Notes: a model not told the origin generated them from the sequence alone. A stretch of DNA of 64,000 nt from Stenotrophomonas maltophilia (GCF_002799245.1 NZ_NEQV01000001.1:861000-924999), one strand, 5' to 3'; counted from the first letter of the stretch, positions 34,835 through 43,645 are shown. Numbers and translations are program-made.

Positions 34835-35188
34835 ATGCCCGGCATGTCGTTCACTGCCTACCTGTACCCGGTGTTGCTGCTGCTTGGCAGCAACATCTTC
34901 ATGACCTTCGCCTGGTACGGGCACCTGAAGTACAAGAGCGCGCCGTTGATGACGGTGATCCTGGTCAGCTGGGGCATCGCGTTCTTCGAATACTGCCTGC
35001 AGGTGCCGGGCAACCGGCTGGGCAGCGCGGTGTACTCGGCGCCGCAGCTGAAGGGCATGCAGGAAGTGATCACGCTGCTGGTATTCGCGGTGTTTTCCGC
35101 GTTCTACCTGGGCCAGCCGCTGAAGTGGAACCACTATGCCGCGTTCGGGCTGATCGTCGCAGCGGCGTTCCTGATGTTCAAGGAATAG
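34835..35188 (+). CDS. DMT-superfamily small membrane protein (DUF486)
   Basis: A 117-aa protein with four hydrophobic helices. The DUF486 pattern is clear: SNIFMTFAWYGHLKY at residues 20-34, SWGIAFFEYCLQVPGNR in the middle, and FYLGQPLKWNHYAAFGLIVAAAFLMF at the end. Substrate unknown. An ATG at 34844 (MSFTAYLY) is an alternative start. The next gene begins two bases after the stop. Confidence 0.88.
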   Translation: MPGMSFTAYLYPVLLLLGSNIFMTFAWYGHLKYKSAPLMTVILVSWGIAFFEYCLQVPGNRLGSAVYSAPQLKGMQEVITLLVFAVFSAFYLGQPLKWNHYAAFGLIVAAAFLMFKE

Positions 35189-35190
35189 GA

Positions 35191-35676
35191 ATGAAGCGCG
35201 GCTTCTGCCTGCGCGTCCTTCTGGTCGGCGTGCCGCTGCTGGCGGCGATGCTGCCCGCATCTGCGCGCACTGCGCGTGGCCATGTCCCGGACCCGGTACA
35301 GGCCTTCGTGCTGGAAACCGTGCTGGGGGATGAGGTGCGCGCCTTCCACGATGGCCGCCAGACCTACCTGGTTCCGGCAGGCGTGGCGCGCACGCGCAGC
35401 GATGCCGAGGTCCTGGCCGACCTGCGTGCGGAGTTCGACCGGTTCTACCAGGGCCAACCAAGGCCGAGAAAGGAAGTGGCGCACATGGCGATCCTCGTCG
35501 CACAGACCACGCTGCTGCTGCCCGACCGGGAAGCGTGCAGCACGGATCGCGCGCGCTGCAGCGAAGCCATCATGGGCGTACGCACGCGCGATGACGAGGC
35601 AAGCCTGCAGGCTACCCTGCGTGCTTTCCAGGACGCGGGGCTGGACCTGACCCCCCTGGGTGGGCCGGCGTCCTGA
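35191..35676 (+). CDS. Secreted protein of unknown function
   Basis: A 161-aa exported protein without a recognised family. The signal peptide spans about residues 1-26 (LLAAMLPASARTA). The mature part is helical and charged, with two cysteines close together (REACSTDRARCSEA) that may form a disulfide. AATAGGA just before the ATG serves as ribosome-binding site and overlaps the previous stop. It is probably co-transcribed with the DUF486 gene. Confidence 0.75.
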   Translation: MKRGFCLRVLLVGVPLLAAMLPASARTARGHVPDPVQAFVLETVLGDEVRAFHDGRQTYLVPAGVARTRSDAEVLADLRAEFDRFYQGQPRPRKEVAHMAILVAQTTLLLPDREACSTDRARCSEAIMGVRTRDDEASLQATLRAFQDAGLDLTPLGGPAS

Positions 35677-35720
35677 GTGCAGCGCGGCCACGCATGGCGC
35701 GTGCGATCAACACCGAGAGC

Positions 35721-35740
35721 GTGCCGGGCAAGCCCGGCAC
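35721..35740. terminator. Hairpin between convergent genes
   Basis: GTGCCGGGCAAGCCCGGCAC, a 9-base stem with a two-base centre, between the ends of two convergent genes; it can serve both strands. Confidence 0.5.
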
Positions 35741-35761
35741 CTGCCAGGACCGCGGCGCCGA

Positions 35762-36697
35762 TCAACCCTCCTTCGGCGCCTTTTCCACGTACTTGGCGAA
35801 CACTTCGTCGATCTGCTTGTCCTTCACCTTCTTGCCGGACTGGATCTCTTCGGCCTGGGTGAACAGCGGAATGATCATCGCCATGCCGTCGAGCTTGGTC
35901 TTCAGGTGCACGCCCGGGGCCTGGCCGAGGAAGCCGTCCCAGCGCTGGCGCACCTTGGCCCAGTAACCCGCGGTGGCCTTCCAGTAGTCGCGGGCCGGGG
36001 TGAAGTCGATCTCGGTGGTTTTCACGTAGTCGTTGAAACCGAACTCGCGGGCGATCTCCACCTGGCTGCCGTCGGCGTTGCGCTGCACCTTGGTGTTGAA
36101 CTGCTCGTGGGTCCAGCCATTGGGCGTGAGGGTGTGGCGGTTGACCACTGCCAGCGCGTTGTAGTCGCTGCGCTTGGTGTACTCACGGCGCGGCAGCGGA
36201 CGCCAGCTGATGTCGCTGGTCCAGGTCGGCACGTTGTTGGTGTAGGTCCAGGTGCCGGTGCCGCAGTAGCGCGGTGCGTCGCTCACTTCATACACGCACT
36301 GGGTCCAGGCACCCTGGTTGGTGGCTGCGGCAATCGTGCGCACCTGCCAGGTCTGGTCGGCACTGAACTCGAAGCGGTTCGGTGCTTCATAGACCCAGTC
36401 CTGGCGCCAGTGCTTGGTGACATGACCGCTCTTCTCGTCCAGCAGCAGGTGCTGCAGCACGATACGCTTCGGGGTGTCCTCGACCACGATGACCACTTCG
36501 TTGCCGCCGCTGCGCATCGCCGGCGCGCGCTCGTAGCCGGGCTTCAGCAGCACGGTCTCATCGAAGGCGAAGTCCACCGTGTACTCGCCCTGCATGGCCA
36601 GGATGCTGGCGTGGTCGCGGGCGATGTCGGAGGGCTGCGCGCTGGCTGCGCCACTGATGGCAAGCAGCAGCATCACGCTGGCTGTCGGGTACTTCAT
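35762..36697 (-). CDS. DUF6607 exported protein of the heme operon
   Basis: A 311-aa protein with signal peptide MKYPTASVMLLLAISGAASA. It looks like DUF6607, found beside TonB-dependent heme receptors in xanthomonads; assignment from memory. It is rich in Trp and Tyr (WTSDISWRPLPRREYTKR; DYWKATAGYWAKVRQRW), which suits a ligand-binding beta-structure. It ends the hemP-receptor-HemS-like-DUF6607 series, 72 bases after the previous gene. GAAGGAAG precedes the start. A role in heme capture is inferred from context only. Confidence 0.85.
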   Translation of the reverse strand: MKYPTASVMLLLAISGAASAQPSDIARDHASILAMQGEYTVDFAFDETVLLKPGYERAPAMRSGGNEVVIVVEDTPKRIVLQHLLLDEKSGHVTKHWRQDWVYEAPNRFEFSADQTWQVRTIAAATNQGAWTQCVYEVSDAPRYCGTGTWTYTNNVPTWTSDISWRPLPRREYTKRSDYNALAVVNRHTLTPNGWTHEQFNTKVQRNADGSQVEIAREFGFNDYVKTTEIDFTPARDYWKATAGYWAKVRQRWDGFLGQAPGVHLKTKLDGMAMIIPLFTQAEEIQSGKKVKDKQIDEVFAKYVEKAPKEG

Positions 36698-36769
36698 CGG
36701 GTCTTCCTTCGGGGTTGCAGGTTCAAGGAGAGGCCATCCGTGGCCGGCAGGCGATCCATCAGGATCGGG

Positions 36770-37369
36770 TCACAGGCGCACCAACGGCAGGTCGCTGGGC
36801 GCACGCGGCGCAGGACGTCGGGCGGCGTCGGCGCAGCAGCAATCGTCGATCGCCAGCTCGCCTTCGGCACCTTCCAGCCGCGCGATGCGACGCGCGGTGG
36901 CCGCACCCAGCGAGGACAGCGTGGACAGGCTGGCGGCCAGGGTGCGGCCTTCATCGGCCGCGTGCAGGCGCAGCGCGCACAGGCGCCAGCGGTCACCACC
37001 AAGGTGCCCGGCCAGGCGCCGCCACAGGCGTTCGCCGACACTGCCGTCGCTGTCATGCTCCGGGCCCGGCGGCAACGTGGCGACCAGGCGGTCCCAGGCC
37101 AGGAAATCGCTGTCCGGCAGCAGGTACAGGCGCCACACGCAGCGGCCGCGGGCATCAAGGAAACACAGGCTTTCGCGCACGCCCTCGCTGTCCACGCCCT
37201 GGCAGGCATGCACGCGGACCGCCTGGCGCCAGCCACCGAGCTCGTTTCCGTCGGCGCGGTACAGGCACAACACGGTGCCGAGCGTGGCCAGCTGTGCCGG
37301 CGTCGGCCAGGCCGCGCGGCCCTGCGCGGCGATGGCGTCATTCCTGCGTGCGGACAAGGCTCGACTCAT
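36770..37369 (-). CDS. HemS/ChuX-like hemin utilisation protein
   Basis: A 199-aa cytoplasmic protein. The segment ESLCFLDARGRCVWRLYLLP then DSDFLAWDRLV closely follows the HemS/ChuX pattern of a strand pair with 'DA.G..V...YL..SD..A'. HemS proteins have two such halves (about 340 aa); this has one, like ChuX/HutX. The C-terminus carries an unusual CCC run (AIDDCCCAD). It starts five bases after the receptor stop. Probable role: binding or trafficking heme once imported. The assignment is by motif, moderately sure. Confidence 0.7.
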   Translation of the reverse strand: MSRALSARRNDAIAAQGRAAWPTPAQLATLGTVLCLYRADGNELGGWRQAVRVHACQGVDSEGVRESLCFLDARGRCVWRLYLLPDSDFLAWDRLVATLPPGPEHDSDGSVGERLWRRLAGHLGGDRWRLCALRLHAADEGRTLAASLSTLSSLGAATARRIARLEGAEGELAIDDCCCADAARRPAPRAPSDLPLVRL

Positions 37370-37373
37370 GAGG

Positions 37374-39566
37374 TCACCAGGAAACGGCGAGGCTGGCGGA
37401 AAGGGTGCGGCCCGGGCTGGTGTAGCGATCCAGCACGCGGCTGGTCGGCGACAGCGTCGAACCCACGTTGGACCAATCGATGTAGCGCTTGTCGCCCAGG
37501 TTGAACACGCCGACGTTGAAGGTCGCGCCCGGGGCGAAGTTCCAGTGCGCCATCAGGTCGGCCACGCCGTAGCCCGCCGGGCGGTACACGGTGGCCGCGG
37601 CGACGCGGTCCTTGCGCTTGACGAAGGTGCCGGCCAGTTCGACGCCCCAGGTATCGGTGTCGTACATCAGGCCGACGGTGCCACGCAGCGGGTCGACCGA
37701 ATCCAGCGGCGTATCCTCGGTCTTGTTGTCGCCGCGCGACCAGGCCACCGAACTGCGCAGTGCCCAGCCCTGCAGCGCCGGGCTGATCTGGCCGAAGTCG
37801 ACGCCGGCCTTCAGCTCGGCACCGTAGATGCGTGCATCGGCGATGTTGCGCGACTGGAACACCATCAGGCCCTGAGCGTTGGTACCAACCAGCGACTGCG
37901 ACTCGATGAAGTCCTTGTACTCGTTGTAGTAGCCGCTGACGCTGACGTAGGCCGCCGGCGACAGGAAGCGCAGGCCCAGCTCCATGCCGTCACTGGTCTC
38001 CGGCTTCAGGTCCGGATTGGGAATGGCGGTGTAACCGAAGGCGAAGTTGGTGAAGCCCAGGTTGACGTCGTTGTACGGCGGCGAGCGGAAGCCATGCGAA
38101 TAGCCGGCGAACAGCGACCATTCGTCGGTGAAGCGATAGACCATGCCGAGCTTGGGCGAGACGCTGGTCTTGGTCAGCTTGGACACCGCAACGCCTGGGT
38201 TGTCTTCAGCGAAGATGCTGTCCACCTCCGGCTTCAGTTCGTAGCGATCCACGCGCACGCCCGGCACCAGCGACAGCTTGCCGTTGGCCATGCGCATTTC
38301 ATCCTGTGCGTACAGGCCCAGCTCGGTGGTCTTGCTGATCGGGAAATCGCGTACCGGGAAGGCGTCGGGCAGGATGGTGGTGCTGGTCTGGCCATTGGCC
38401 AGCAACTGGTAGCCGTCGCGCTTCTGGCGGATTTCGGTGTGCGCGCCCTCGAAGCCGTAGGTCAGCGCGTGTTCCACGCTGCCGGTGCTGAACGCCTTGT
38501 TGAACTGTGCCTGCAGGCCGTACACGCGCTGGTCGAAATTGAACTCGCGGTGGCGGCGGCTGCGGTTGGCACGGTCCTCATCGGTGATCTGGGTGGTTTC
38601 GCTGTGCTGGGTGTACAGCTGCCAATGCAGGCTGTCGGCGAAGCCCTTGTCCAGCGCATCCATTTCATGGGCGAACGACACGCGGGTGCGGTTCTGCGTA
38701 TCGCGTGCCTTCATGCCGGTGGTGGTGGTGTGGTCGATCGAGGACAGCACGTTGGTATCGGTGTTGTCTTCGTTGCCTTCCACGGTCAGGCGGAAGCGTT
38801 GATCCTCGCTCGGTGCATAGACCAGCTTGGCCAGGCCACTGCGACCATCGCGGTCCTGCGGGTTGGGCGCGGTGCGGGTGTTGTCGAGGCTGCGCACATC
38901 GCCCTTGTTGCCGGTTTCCTGGCCCTGGCGATGGTTGATGTTGACCATGCCGCTCCAGTGTTCGCCGCCGAACGCGCTGGTCACGCCGCCGAGCAGGCCT
39001 TTCCACTCACCGTCGTAGCCGAACTTCAGGCCGACGTAGCTGTCCTTGCCATCCTTCAGGTAATCGGCCGGATCCTTGGTGACGAAGGCGACCACACCAC
39101 CGAGCGCGTCGGAACCGTACAGCGAGCTGGCCGGGCCGCGCACGATCTCCACGCGCTTGAGCGTATCCAGATCGGTGAAATTGCGGTTGGCGTTGGAGAA
39201 CGAGCCGATGTTGAAGCTGGTCGGCATGGCGATGCCATCGGTCTGCACCCGCACGCGGTTGCCGTCCAGGCCACGGATGCGGATGCTGCCAAGGCCGAAG
39301 CGCGCAGCGCTGCGGCTGACCGACAGGCCCGGCTCATAGCGCAGCAGATCCTTGATGTCCTGCACCAGGTGCCGGTCCATCTGCTCGCGGTCGATGACGT
39401 CGACGGTGGCCGCCACATCGCTCACCGCCCGTTCGGTGCGGGTTGCGGTGACCTGCACGCGGTCGAATTCGCGCGCATCGGGCGCGGCGGTGGCCGCGGC
39501 GGCAGCATGGGCGGACAGCGGCAGGGCCATCCAGACGGCAAGGCAAAGGGCGGTAGGGCGGGTCAT
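37374..39566 (-). CDS. TonB-dependent heme/hemoglobin receptor
   Basis: A 730-aa outer-membrane receptor. It has a signal peptide (HAAAA), a TonB box region (DRVQVTATRTERAV), a plug domain (about 40-160: GLGSIRIRGLDGNRVRVQTDG, RVEIVRGPASSLYGSDALGGVV) and a 22-strand barrel ending SLAVSW. FRSPPYND and IPNPDLKPE correspond to the FRAP and NPNL boxes of heme receptors. The His usually found between those boxes is absent here, so heme ligation may differ. Neighbours (HemP, HemS-like) and the Fur box support heme uptake. Confidence 0.92.
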   Translation of the reverse strand: MTRPTALCLAVWMALPLSAHAAAAATAAPDAREFDRVQVTATRTERAVSDVAATVDVIDREQMDRHLVQDIKDLLRYEPGLSVSRSAARFGLGSIRIRGLDGNRVRVQTDGIAMPTSFNIGSFSNANRNFTDLDTLKRVEIVRGPASSLYGSDALGGVVAFVTKDPADYLKDGKDSYVGLKFGYDGEWKGLLGGVTSAFGGEHWSGMVNINHRQGQETGNKGDVRSLDNTRTAPNPQDRDGRSGLAKLVYAPSEDQRFRLTVEGNEDNTDTNVLSSIDHTTTTGMKARDTQNRTRVSFAHEMDALDKGFADSLHWQLYTQHSETTQITDEDRANRSRRHREFNFDQRVYGLQAQFNKAFSTGSVEHALTYGFEGAHTEIRQKRDGYQLLANGQTSTTILPDAFPVRDFPISKTTELGLYAQDEMRMANGKLSLVPGVRVDRYELKPEVDSIFAEDNPGVAVSKLTKTSVSPKLGMVYRFTDEWSLFAGYSHGFRSPPYNDVNLGFTNFAFGYTAIPNPDLKPETSDGMELGLRFLSPAAYVSVSGYYNEYKDFIESQSLVGTNAQGLMVFQSRNIADARIYGAELKAGVDFGQISPALQGWALRSSVAWSRGDNKTEDTPLDSVDPLRGTVGLMYDTDTWGVELAGTFVKRKDRVAAATVYRPAGYGVADLMAHWNFAPGATFNVGVFNLGDKRYIDWSNVGSTLSPTSRVLDRYTSPGRTLSASLAVSW

Positions 39567-39659
39567 CGGGTTCGTTCGGTCAGGCAGGGGAACCCCCGGT
39601 TACCGGCACACCCGGAAGATGCACGCGGTAGACCGAGGGGGAGAGAGCGGGAGCGGACG

Positions 39660-39710
39660 GGTCGCCCACCCTGTCGGCGTTGCCGGCAGGAGGGAGGGGG
39701 GCGGGCGACC
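39660..39710 (-). promoter_or_regulatory. Nested hairpin between hemP and the heme receptor
   Basis: GGTCGCCC (39660-39667) pairs with GGGCGACC (39703-39710), enclosing a second stem-loop at 39671-39689 (CTGTCGGC/GCCGGCAG). It lies in the 153-base gap of the operon mRNA and could set the relative amount of hemP and receptor message. Confidence 0.4.
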
Positions 39711-39719
39711 AGGCCGCGA

Positions 39720-39914
39720 TTACTTGGTCAGGATCAGCTTGTCGTTGCTGGTGTGCCGCAGGCGATAGAAGCGGTCGCCGTGCTGGATCAGGATTTCACG
39801 ACGGCCCTTGAGCAGGGCTTCGCTGTCGATGACCTCTTCCGGCGGAACGACACGGACCGGACGATCGCGGAGGGTCAGCGTTTCGGGGCGCAGCAGTACA
39901 GGTTGAGCATTCAT
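39720..39914 (-). CDS. hemP: Hemin uptake protein HemP
   Basis: A 64-aa HemP/HmuP-family protein, the small leader of many heme operons. The conserved C-terminal half, SEALLKGRREILIQHGDRFYRLRHTSNDKLILTK (described here in part), contains the family RR..I.H....Y.LR.T..KLILTK pattern. In Bradyrhizobium and Burkholderia, HmuP activates heme receptor expression. ATG at 39914 gives MNAQPVLL; ATG at 39920 adds two residues. Transcription likely starts near 39940 under Fur control. Confidence 0.9.
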   Translation of the reverse strand: MNAQPVLLRPETLTLRDRPVRVVPPEEVIDSEALLKGRREILIQHGDRFYRLRHTSNDKLILTK

Positions 39915-39946
39915 GAGCATCTGGACTCGTGCGAGGGACGAGTTAA

Positions 39947-39974
39947 ATGATAATGATTCTCAGTTGACAATCAA
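39947..39974 (-). promoter_or_regulatory. Promoter of the heme operon
   Basis: On the minus strand TTGATT (39969-39974) and TATCAT (39947-39952) are 16 bases apart, about 33 bases before hemP. Confidence 0.5.
39949..39967. promoter_or_regulatory. Fur box
   Basis: GATAATGATTCTCAGTTGA matches the GATAATGATAATCATTATC consensus at 13 of 19 positions, including the whole first nine. It covers the spacer and edge of the -10, so iron-loaded Fur would block the heme operon. Confidence 0.65.
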
Positions 39975-40061
39975 CAACCATTCTCAATTTCATTGATGAG
40001 ATTAATGATCGAATTTGAGAATTCGATAGCTACCATCAATCAGAAGGGGTGCCGCGCTCTT

Positions 40062-40123
40062 GTAGAGTCGAGCCATGCTCGACTGCGCTTCTACGTCTGG
40101 CGTCGAGCAGGGCTCGACTCTAC
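40062..40123. repeat. Pair of GTAG palindromes, opposite orientation
   Basis: GTAGAGTCGAGCCATGCTCG at 40062 and CGTCGAGCAGGGCTCGAC followed by TCTAC ending at 40123. The two units face each other and differ by a few stem bases. Located just past the end of the aldo/keto reductase gene. Confidence 0.8.
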
Positions 40124-40135
40124 ACAGGGCTGTCG

Positions 40136-41107
40136 TCAGGCAAAGACGGCTTCGACCTGGGCCCAGCCGGCCGCGTCGACCTGCTCCAGCACGTCCAGTG
40201 CCTGCAGGTTCTGCAGCAGCTGGCTGACCCGGCTGGCGCCGAGGATCACGCTGGAGACGTTCGGGTTGCGCAGGCACCAGGCGATGGCCAGCGTGGCCGG
40301 GGCATGCCCCAGCGCGCGCGCCACCTCGCTGAAACGCCGCACCTGGGTCAGGCGGGCCTCGGTGTCGTCCCCCAGCACCAGCGCCTGCAGCCATTCCATG
40401 CCCTCGCGGCCCAGTCGCGCATCGGCCGGAATGCCCTGGTCGTACTTGCCGCTGAGCAGGCCCGAGGCCAGCGGCGAGAAGATGGTGGTGCCCAGGCCGG
40501 CACCGGCATACAACGGTGCGTACTCGACCTCGACACGCTCGCGGTGCAGCAGGTTGTACTGCGGCTGCTCCATCGACGGGCCCTGCAGGTTGCGCGCTTC
40601 AGCGATGTCCAGCGCCTGCTGGATCTGCAGCGCCGACCACTCCGAGGTACCCCAGTAGAGGATCTTGCCCTGCCGCACCAGGGTGTCCATGGCATGCACG
40701 GTCTCGGCGATCGGCGCGTCCGGATCCGGGCGGTGGCAGTAATAAAGGTCCAGGTAGTCCACCCGCAGGCGCTTGAGCGCAGCATGGCAGGCGTCGGTCA
40801 CATGCTTGCGCGACAGCCCGCGCTGGGTCGGCCGCGGGTCCTTGGCGCTGCCGAAGAACACCTTGCTGGACACGCAGATGCCATCGCGCGGCAGGCGCAG
40901 GTCGGCGATCACATCGCCCATCACCTGTTCGGCGCGGCCATTGGCATAGCCCTCGGCGTTGTCGAAGAAGTTGACGCCGTGGTCCCAGGCGGCAGCCACC
41001 AGATTGCGGGCCTCGTCGCGCGGGATCTGGTCACCGAAGGTCACCCAGGCGCCGAAGGACAGGGCGGAAATCGGCAGGCCGGTGGAGCCCAGGCGACGGT
41101 ATTGCAT
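40136..41107 (-). CDS. Aldo/keto reductase (K+-channel beta-subunit-like)
   Basis: A 323-aa NADPH oxidoreductase with a TIM barrel. The N-terminus MQYRRLGSTGLPISALSFGAW, the catalytic Asp-Tyr (FFDNAEGYANGRAE), Lys (ICVSSKVFFG) and His (DLYYCHRPD) residues and the cofactor region SVILGASRVSQLLQNL fit the family, nearest the Kv-beta/YghZ branch. AGGAG before the ATG at 41107 is clear. The natural aldehyde substrate is unknown. It is a single gene with its own promoter region. Confidence 0.92.
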   Translation of the reverse strand: MQYRRLGSTGLPISALSFGAWVTFGDQIPRDEARNLVAAAWDHGVNFFDNAEGYANGRAEQVMGDVIADLRLPRDGICVSSKVFFGSAKDPRPTQRGLSRKHVTDACHAALKRLRVDYLDLYYCHRPDPDAPIAETVHAMDTLVRQGKILYWGTSEWSALQIQQALDIAEARNLQGPSMEQPQYNLLHRERVEVEYAPLYAGAGLGTTIFSPLASGLLSGKYDQGIPADARLGREGMEWLQALVLGDDTEARLTQVRRFSEVARALGHAPATLAIAWCLRNPNVSSVILGASRVSQLLQNLQALDVLEQVDAAGWAQVEAVFA

Positions 41108-41300
41108 GCGAATCTCCTGCTGCGGGCCCGCATCCGGGCCGGGATCGAGCCCCATTCTACCTGCCGCCGCCGGCCGCAAGCCCTTGCCGTTGCTGGCCTG
41201 ATCGGTACAGATGGGTGCGCGCACGCTGCTTTTTCTTGCCCCGGCCCCTGCCCTGCACTAGGCTTCCCGTTTTTCGCGACGCCCCAGGGGAGTCACTCAC

Positions 41301-42599
41301 ATGGTCGAAGGTTTGGGCAGGATCGGCTTCGGCCTGTTCGGGTTGGCGGTGCTGATCGGCATCACCTGGTTGTTTTCCAACAATAAGCGTGCGGTTGACT
41401 GGAAGCTGGTTGCCACCGGTATCACCCTGCAGATCGCGTTCGCGGCGCTGGTGATCCTGGTGCCGGGCGGCCGCGACGTGTTCGATGCGCTGGGCAAGGG
41501 CTTCGTCAAGGTCCTCAGCTTCGTCAACGAGGGTTCGGGCTTCATCTTCGGCTCGTTGATGGACACCAAGAACTACGGTTTCATCTTCGCCTTCCAGGTG
41601 CTGCCGACCATCATCTTCTTCTCGGCGCTGATGGGCGTGATGTACCACCTCAACGTCATGCAGGCGATCGTGCGCGTGATGGCGTTGGCGATCACCAAGG
41701 TGATGCGCGTGTCCGGTGCGGAAACCACCAGCGTCTGCGCCAGCGTCTTCATCGGCCAGACCGAGGCGCCGCTGACCGTGCGCCCGTACATCGCCAAGAT
41801 GACCCAGTCCGAGCTGCTGACCATGATGATCGGCGGCATGGCGCACATCGCCGGTGGCGTGCTGGCCGCCTATGTCGGCATGCTCGGCGGTGGCGACCCG
41901 GCGCAGCAGGCCTTCTACGCCAAGCATCTGCTGGCGGCGAGCATCATGGCCGCACCGGCCACCCTGGTCGTGGCCAAGCTGCTGATTCCGGAAACCGGCA
42001 CCCCGCTGACCCGCGGCACGGTGAAGATGGAAGTCGAAAAGACCTCCAGCAACATCATCGACGCGGCCGCCGCCGGTGCCGGCGACGGCCTGAAGCTGGC
42101 GCTGAACATCGGCGCGATGCTGCTGGCCTTCATCGCCCTGATCGCGCTGCTGAACGCCCCGCTGACCTGGATCGGCGATGTGACCGGCCTGGCCGCTGCC
42201 ATCGGCAAGCCGACCAACCTGTCGACCATCTTCGGTTACGTGCTGGCCCCGATCGCCTGGGTGATCGGCACCCCGTGGGCCGATGCCACCACCGTCGGCT
42301 CGCTGATCGGCCAGAAGGTCGTGATCAACGAGTTCGTGGCCTACACCGAGCTGTCGCAGATCGTGAACGGCCAGGTGGCGGGCGTGAGCCTGTCCGAAGA
42401 AGGTCGCCTGATCGCCACCTACGCGCTGTGCGGCTTTGCCAACTTCAGCTCGATCGCGATCCAGATCGGCGGTATCGGCGGCCTGGCTCCGGAACGTCGC
42501 CACGATCTGGCCAAGTTCGGCCTGCGCGCGGTGTTGGGCGGTACCATTGCCACCTTCATGACGGCGACCATCGCCGGCGTGCTGACGCACTTCAGTTGA
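41301..42599 (+). CDS. Concentrative nucleoside transporter (NupC/CNT family)
   Basis: A 432-aa inner-membrane symporter. The CNT signatures are GQTEAPLTVRPYIAKM (about residue 153), QKVVINEFVAYTELS, and GFANFSSIAIQIGGIGGLAPERR at 378-400. It should import nucleosides with Na+ or H+. GGGGAG precedes the ATG. The ribokinase 25 bases downstream would use ribose released from nucleosides, so the two form a salvage pair. Confidence 0.94.
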   Translation: MVEGLGRIGFGLFGLAVLIGITWLFSNNKRAVDWKLVATGITLQIAFAALVILVPGGRDVFDALGKGFVKVLSFVNEGSGFIFGSLMDTKNYGFIFAFQVLPTIIFFSALMGVMYHLNVMQAIVRVMALAITKVMRVSGAETTSVCASVFIGQTEAPLTVRPYIAKMTQSELLTMMIGGMAHIAGGVLAAYVGMLGGGDPAQQAFYAKHLLAASIMAAPATLVVAKLLIPETGTPLTRGTVKMEVEKTSSNIIDAAAAGAGDGLKLALNIGAMLLAFIALIALLNAPLTWIGDVTGLAAAIGKPTNLSTIFGYVLAPIAWVIGTPWADATTVGSLIGQKVVINEFVAYTELSQIVNGQVAGVSLSEEGRLIATYALCGFANFSSIAIQIGGIGGLAPERRHDLAKFGLRAVLGGTIATFMTATIAGVLTHFS

Positions 42600-42624
42600 A
42601 CCCTTGGTTGAGAAAAGATTCCCT

Positions 42625-43590
42625 ATGAGCAGCAGTGTCGTTGTCGTCGGTTCCTTCAATGTCGATCACGTGTGGCGGTGCGAGTCGCTGCCGGCACCGG
42701 GTGCGACCATTGCCGGCCGCTACAGCACCGGCCCGGGTGGCAAGGGCTTCAACCAGGCCGTGGCGGCCTGCCGCGCCGGTGCCGACACCCACTTCGTGTG
42801 CGCGTTGGGCGATGACGCCGGTGGCGCCACCGCACGCGAGCTGGCTGCACAGGATGGCTTCGGGCTGATCGCCGAAGCCAGCACCGAGCCGACCGGCACC
42901 GCGGGCATCTATGTGGACGCCCGCGGCCGCAACACCATCGTGATCGGCCCGGGCGCCAATGCCGCGCTGAGCACCGATTTCCTGCAGCAGCAGCAGGCCC
43001 TGCTGACCAGCGCCAAGGTGGTGCTGGTGCAGCTGGAATCGCCGGTGCAGACCATCGAAGCGGCGCTGGCAACGGCCCGCGAAGCCGGTGTCACCACCGT
43101 GCTCAACACCGCACCGGCCGACGCGCCCTCGACCATCGGCCTGCTCAAGCTGGCCGATGTGATCACCCCGAACGAGACCGAGTTCGCCGCCCTGCTCGGC
43201 CGTCATGTCGGTGAGCGCGTGGATGCCAACGATGTCGCCGCACTGGATGGCGCCAGCCTGCACGCGCTGTGCCGCAAGCTGGTCGGCAACGGCACCGTGG
43301 TGGTGACCCTCGGTTCGGTGGGCGTGTTCGTCTCGCACGCCGACGAGAACCTGCGCGGCGACACCCAGCCGTACTACCGTGTGGGTGCCGAACAGGTGCA
43401 GGCCATCGACACCACCGGTGCCGGTGACGCCTTCAACGGTGCGCTGGCCGCGTCGCTGGCGCAGGTGGCCGATGCCCCGTTCGCCCGCCATGTGCGCTTC
43501 GCCAACCAGTTCGCCGGTCGTTCGACCGAGAAGGAAGGCGCCGCGGCGGCGATGCCGCGCTTCACCCCGGCCGACGCGGAAGCCAGGTAG
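42625..43590 (+). CDS. rbsK: Ribokinase (PfkB family)
   Basis: ATP-dependent phosphorylation of ribose or a related sugar. The 321-aa protein has the N-terminal PfkB signature GPGGKGFNQAVAACRAGADTH (seen in part), NTAPADAPS, PNETEFAALLG, and the C-terminal DTTGAGDAFNGALAAS with catalytic Asp near residue 267. An upstream TTG (42604) is in frame, but ATG at 42625 gives the family N-terminus. The TAG stop belongs to a GTAG repeat, and a strong terminator follows. Confidence 0.9.
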   Translation: MSSSVVVVGSFNVDHVWRCESLPAPGATIAGRYSTGPGGKGFNQAVAACRAGADTHFVCALGDDAGGATARELAAQDGFGLIAEASTEPTGTAGIYVDARGRNTIVIGPGANAALSTDFLQQQQALLTSAKVVLVQLESPVQTIEAALATAREAGVTTVLNTAPADAPSTIGLLKLADVITPNETEFAALLGRHVGERVDANDVAALDGASLHALCRKLVGNGTVVVTLGSVGVFVSHADENLRGDTQPYYRVGAEQVQAIDTTGAGDAFNGALAASLAQVADAPFARHVRFANQFAGRSTEKEGAAAAMPRFTPADAEAR

Positions 43591-43609
43591 TTCCACGCCA
43601 TGCGTGGAT
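43587..43609. repeat. GTAG-headed palindrome containing the rbsK stop
   Basis: GTAGTTCCACGCCATGCGTG then GAT. The TAG of the header is the stop codon of the ribokinase gene. Confidence 0.75.
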
Positions 43610-43613
43610 GAAC

Positions 43614-43645
43614 AAGCCCGGGTGTGCAGACACCCGGGCTTTTTT
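43614..43645 (+). terminator. Rho-independent terminator after rbsK
   Basis: AAGCCCGGGTG pairs with CACCCGGGCTT around TGCAGA, followed by a T-run. A textbook terminator for the transporter-kinase operon. Confidence 0.9.

Noticed and set aside
36579-39950. An 1123-codon plus-strand frame opposite the heme receptor
   Set aside because: Composition is His/Arg/Gln repeats typical of antisense of GC-rich genes. The minus-strand receptor, HemP and HemS-like proteins have clear motifs.
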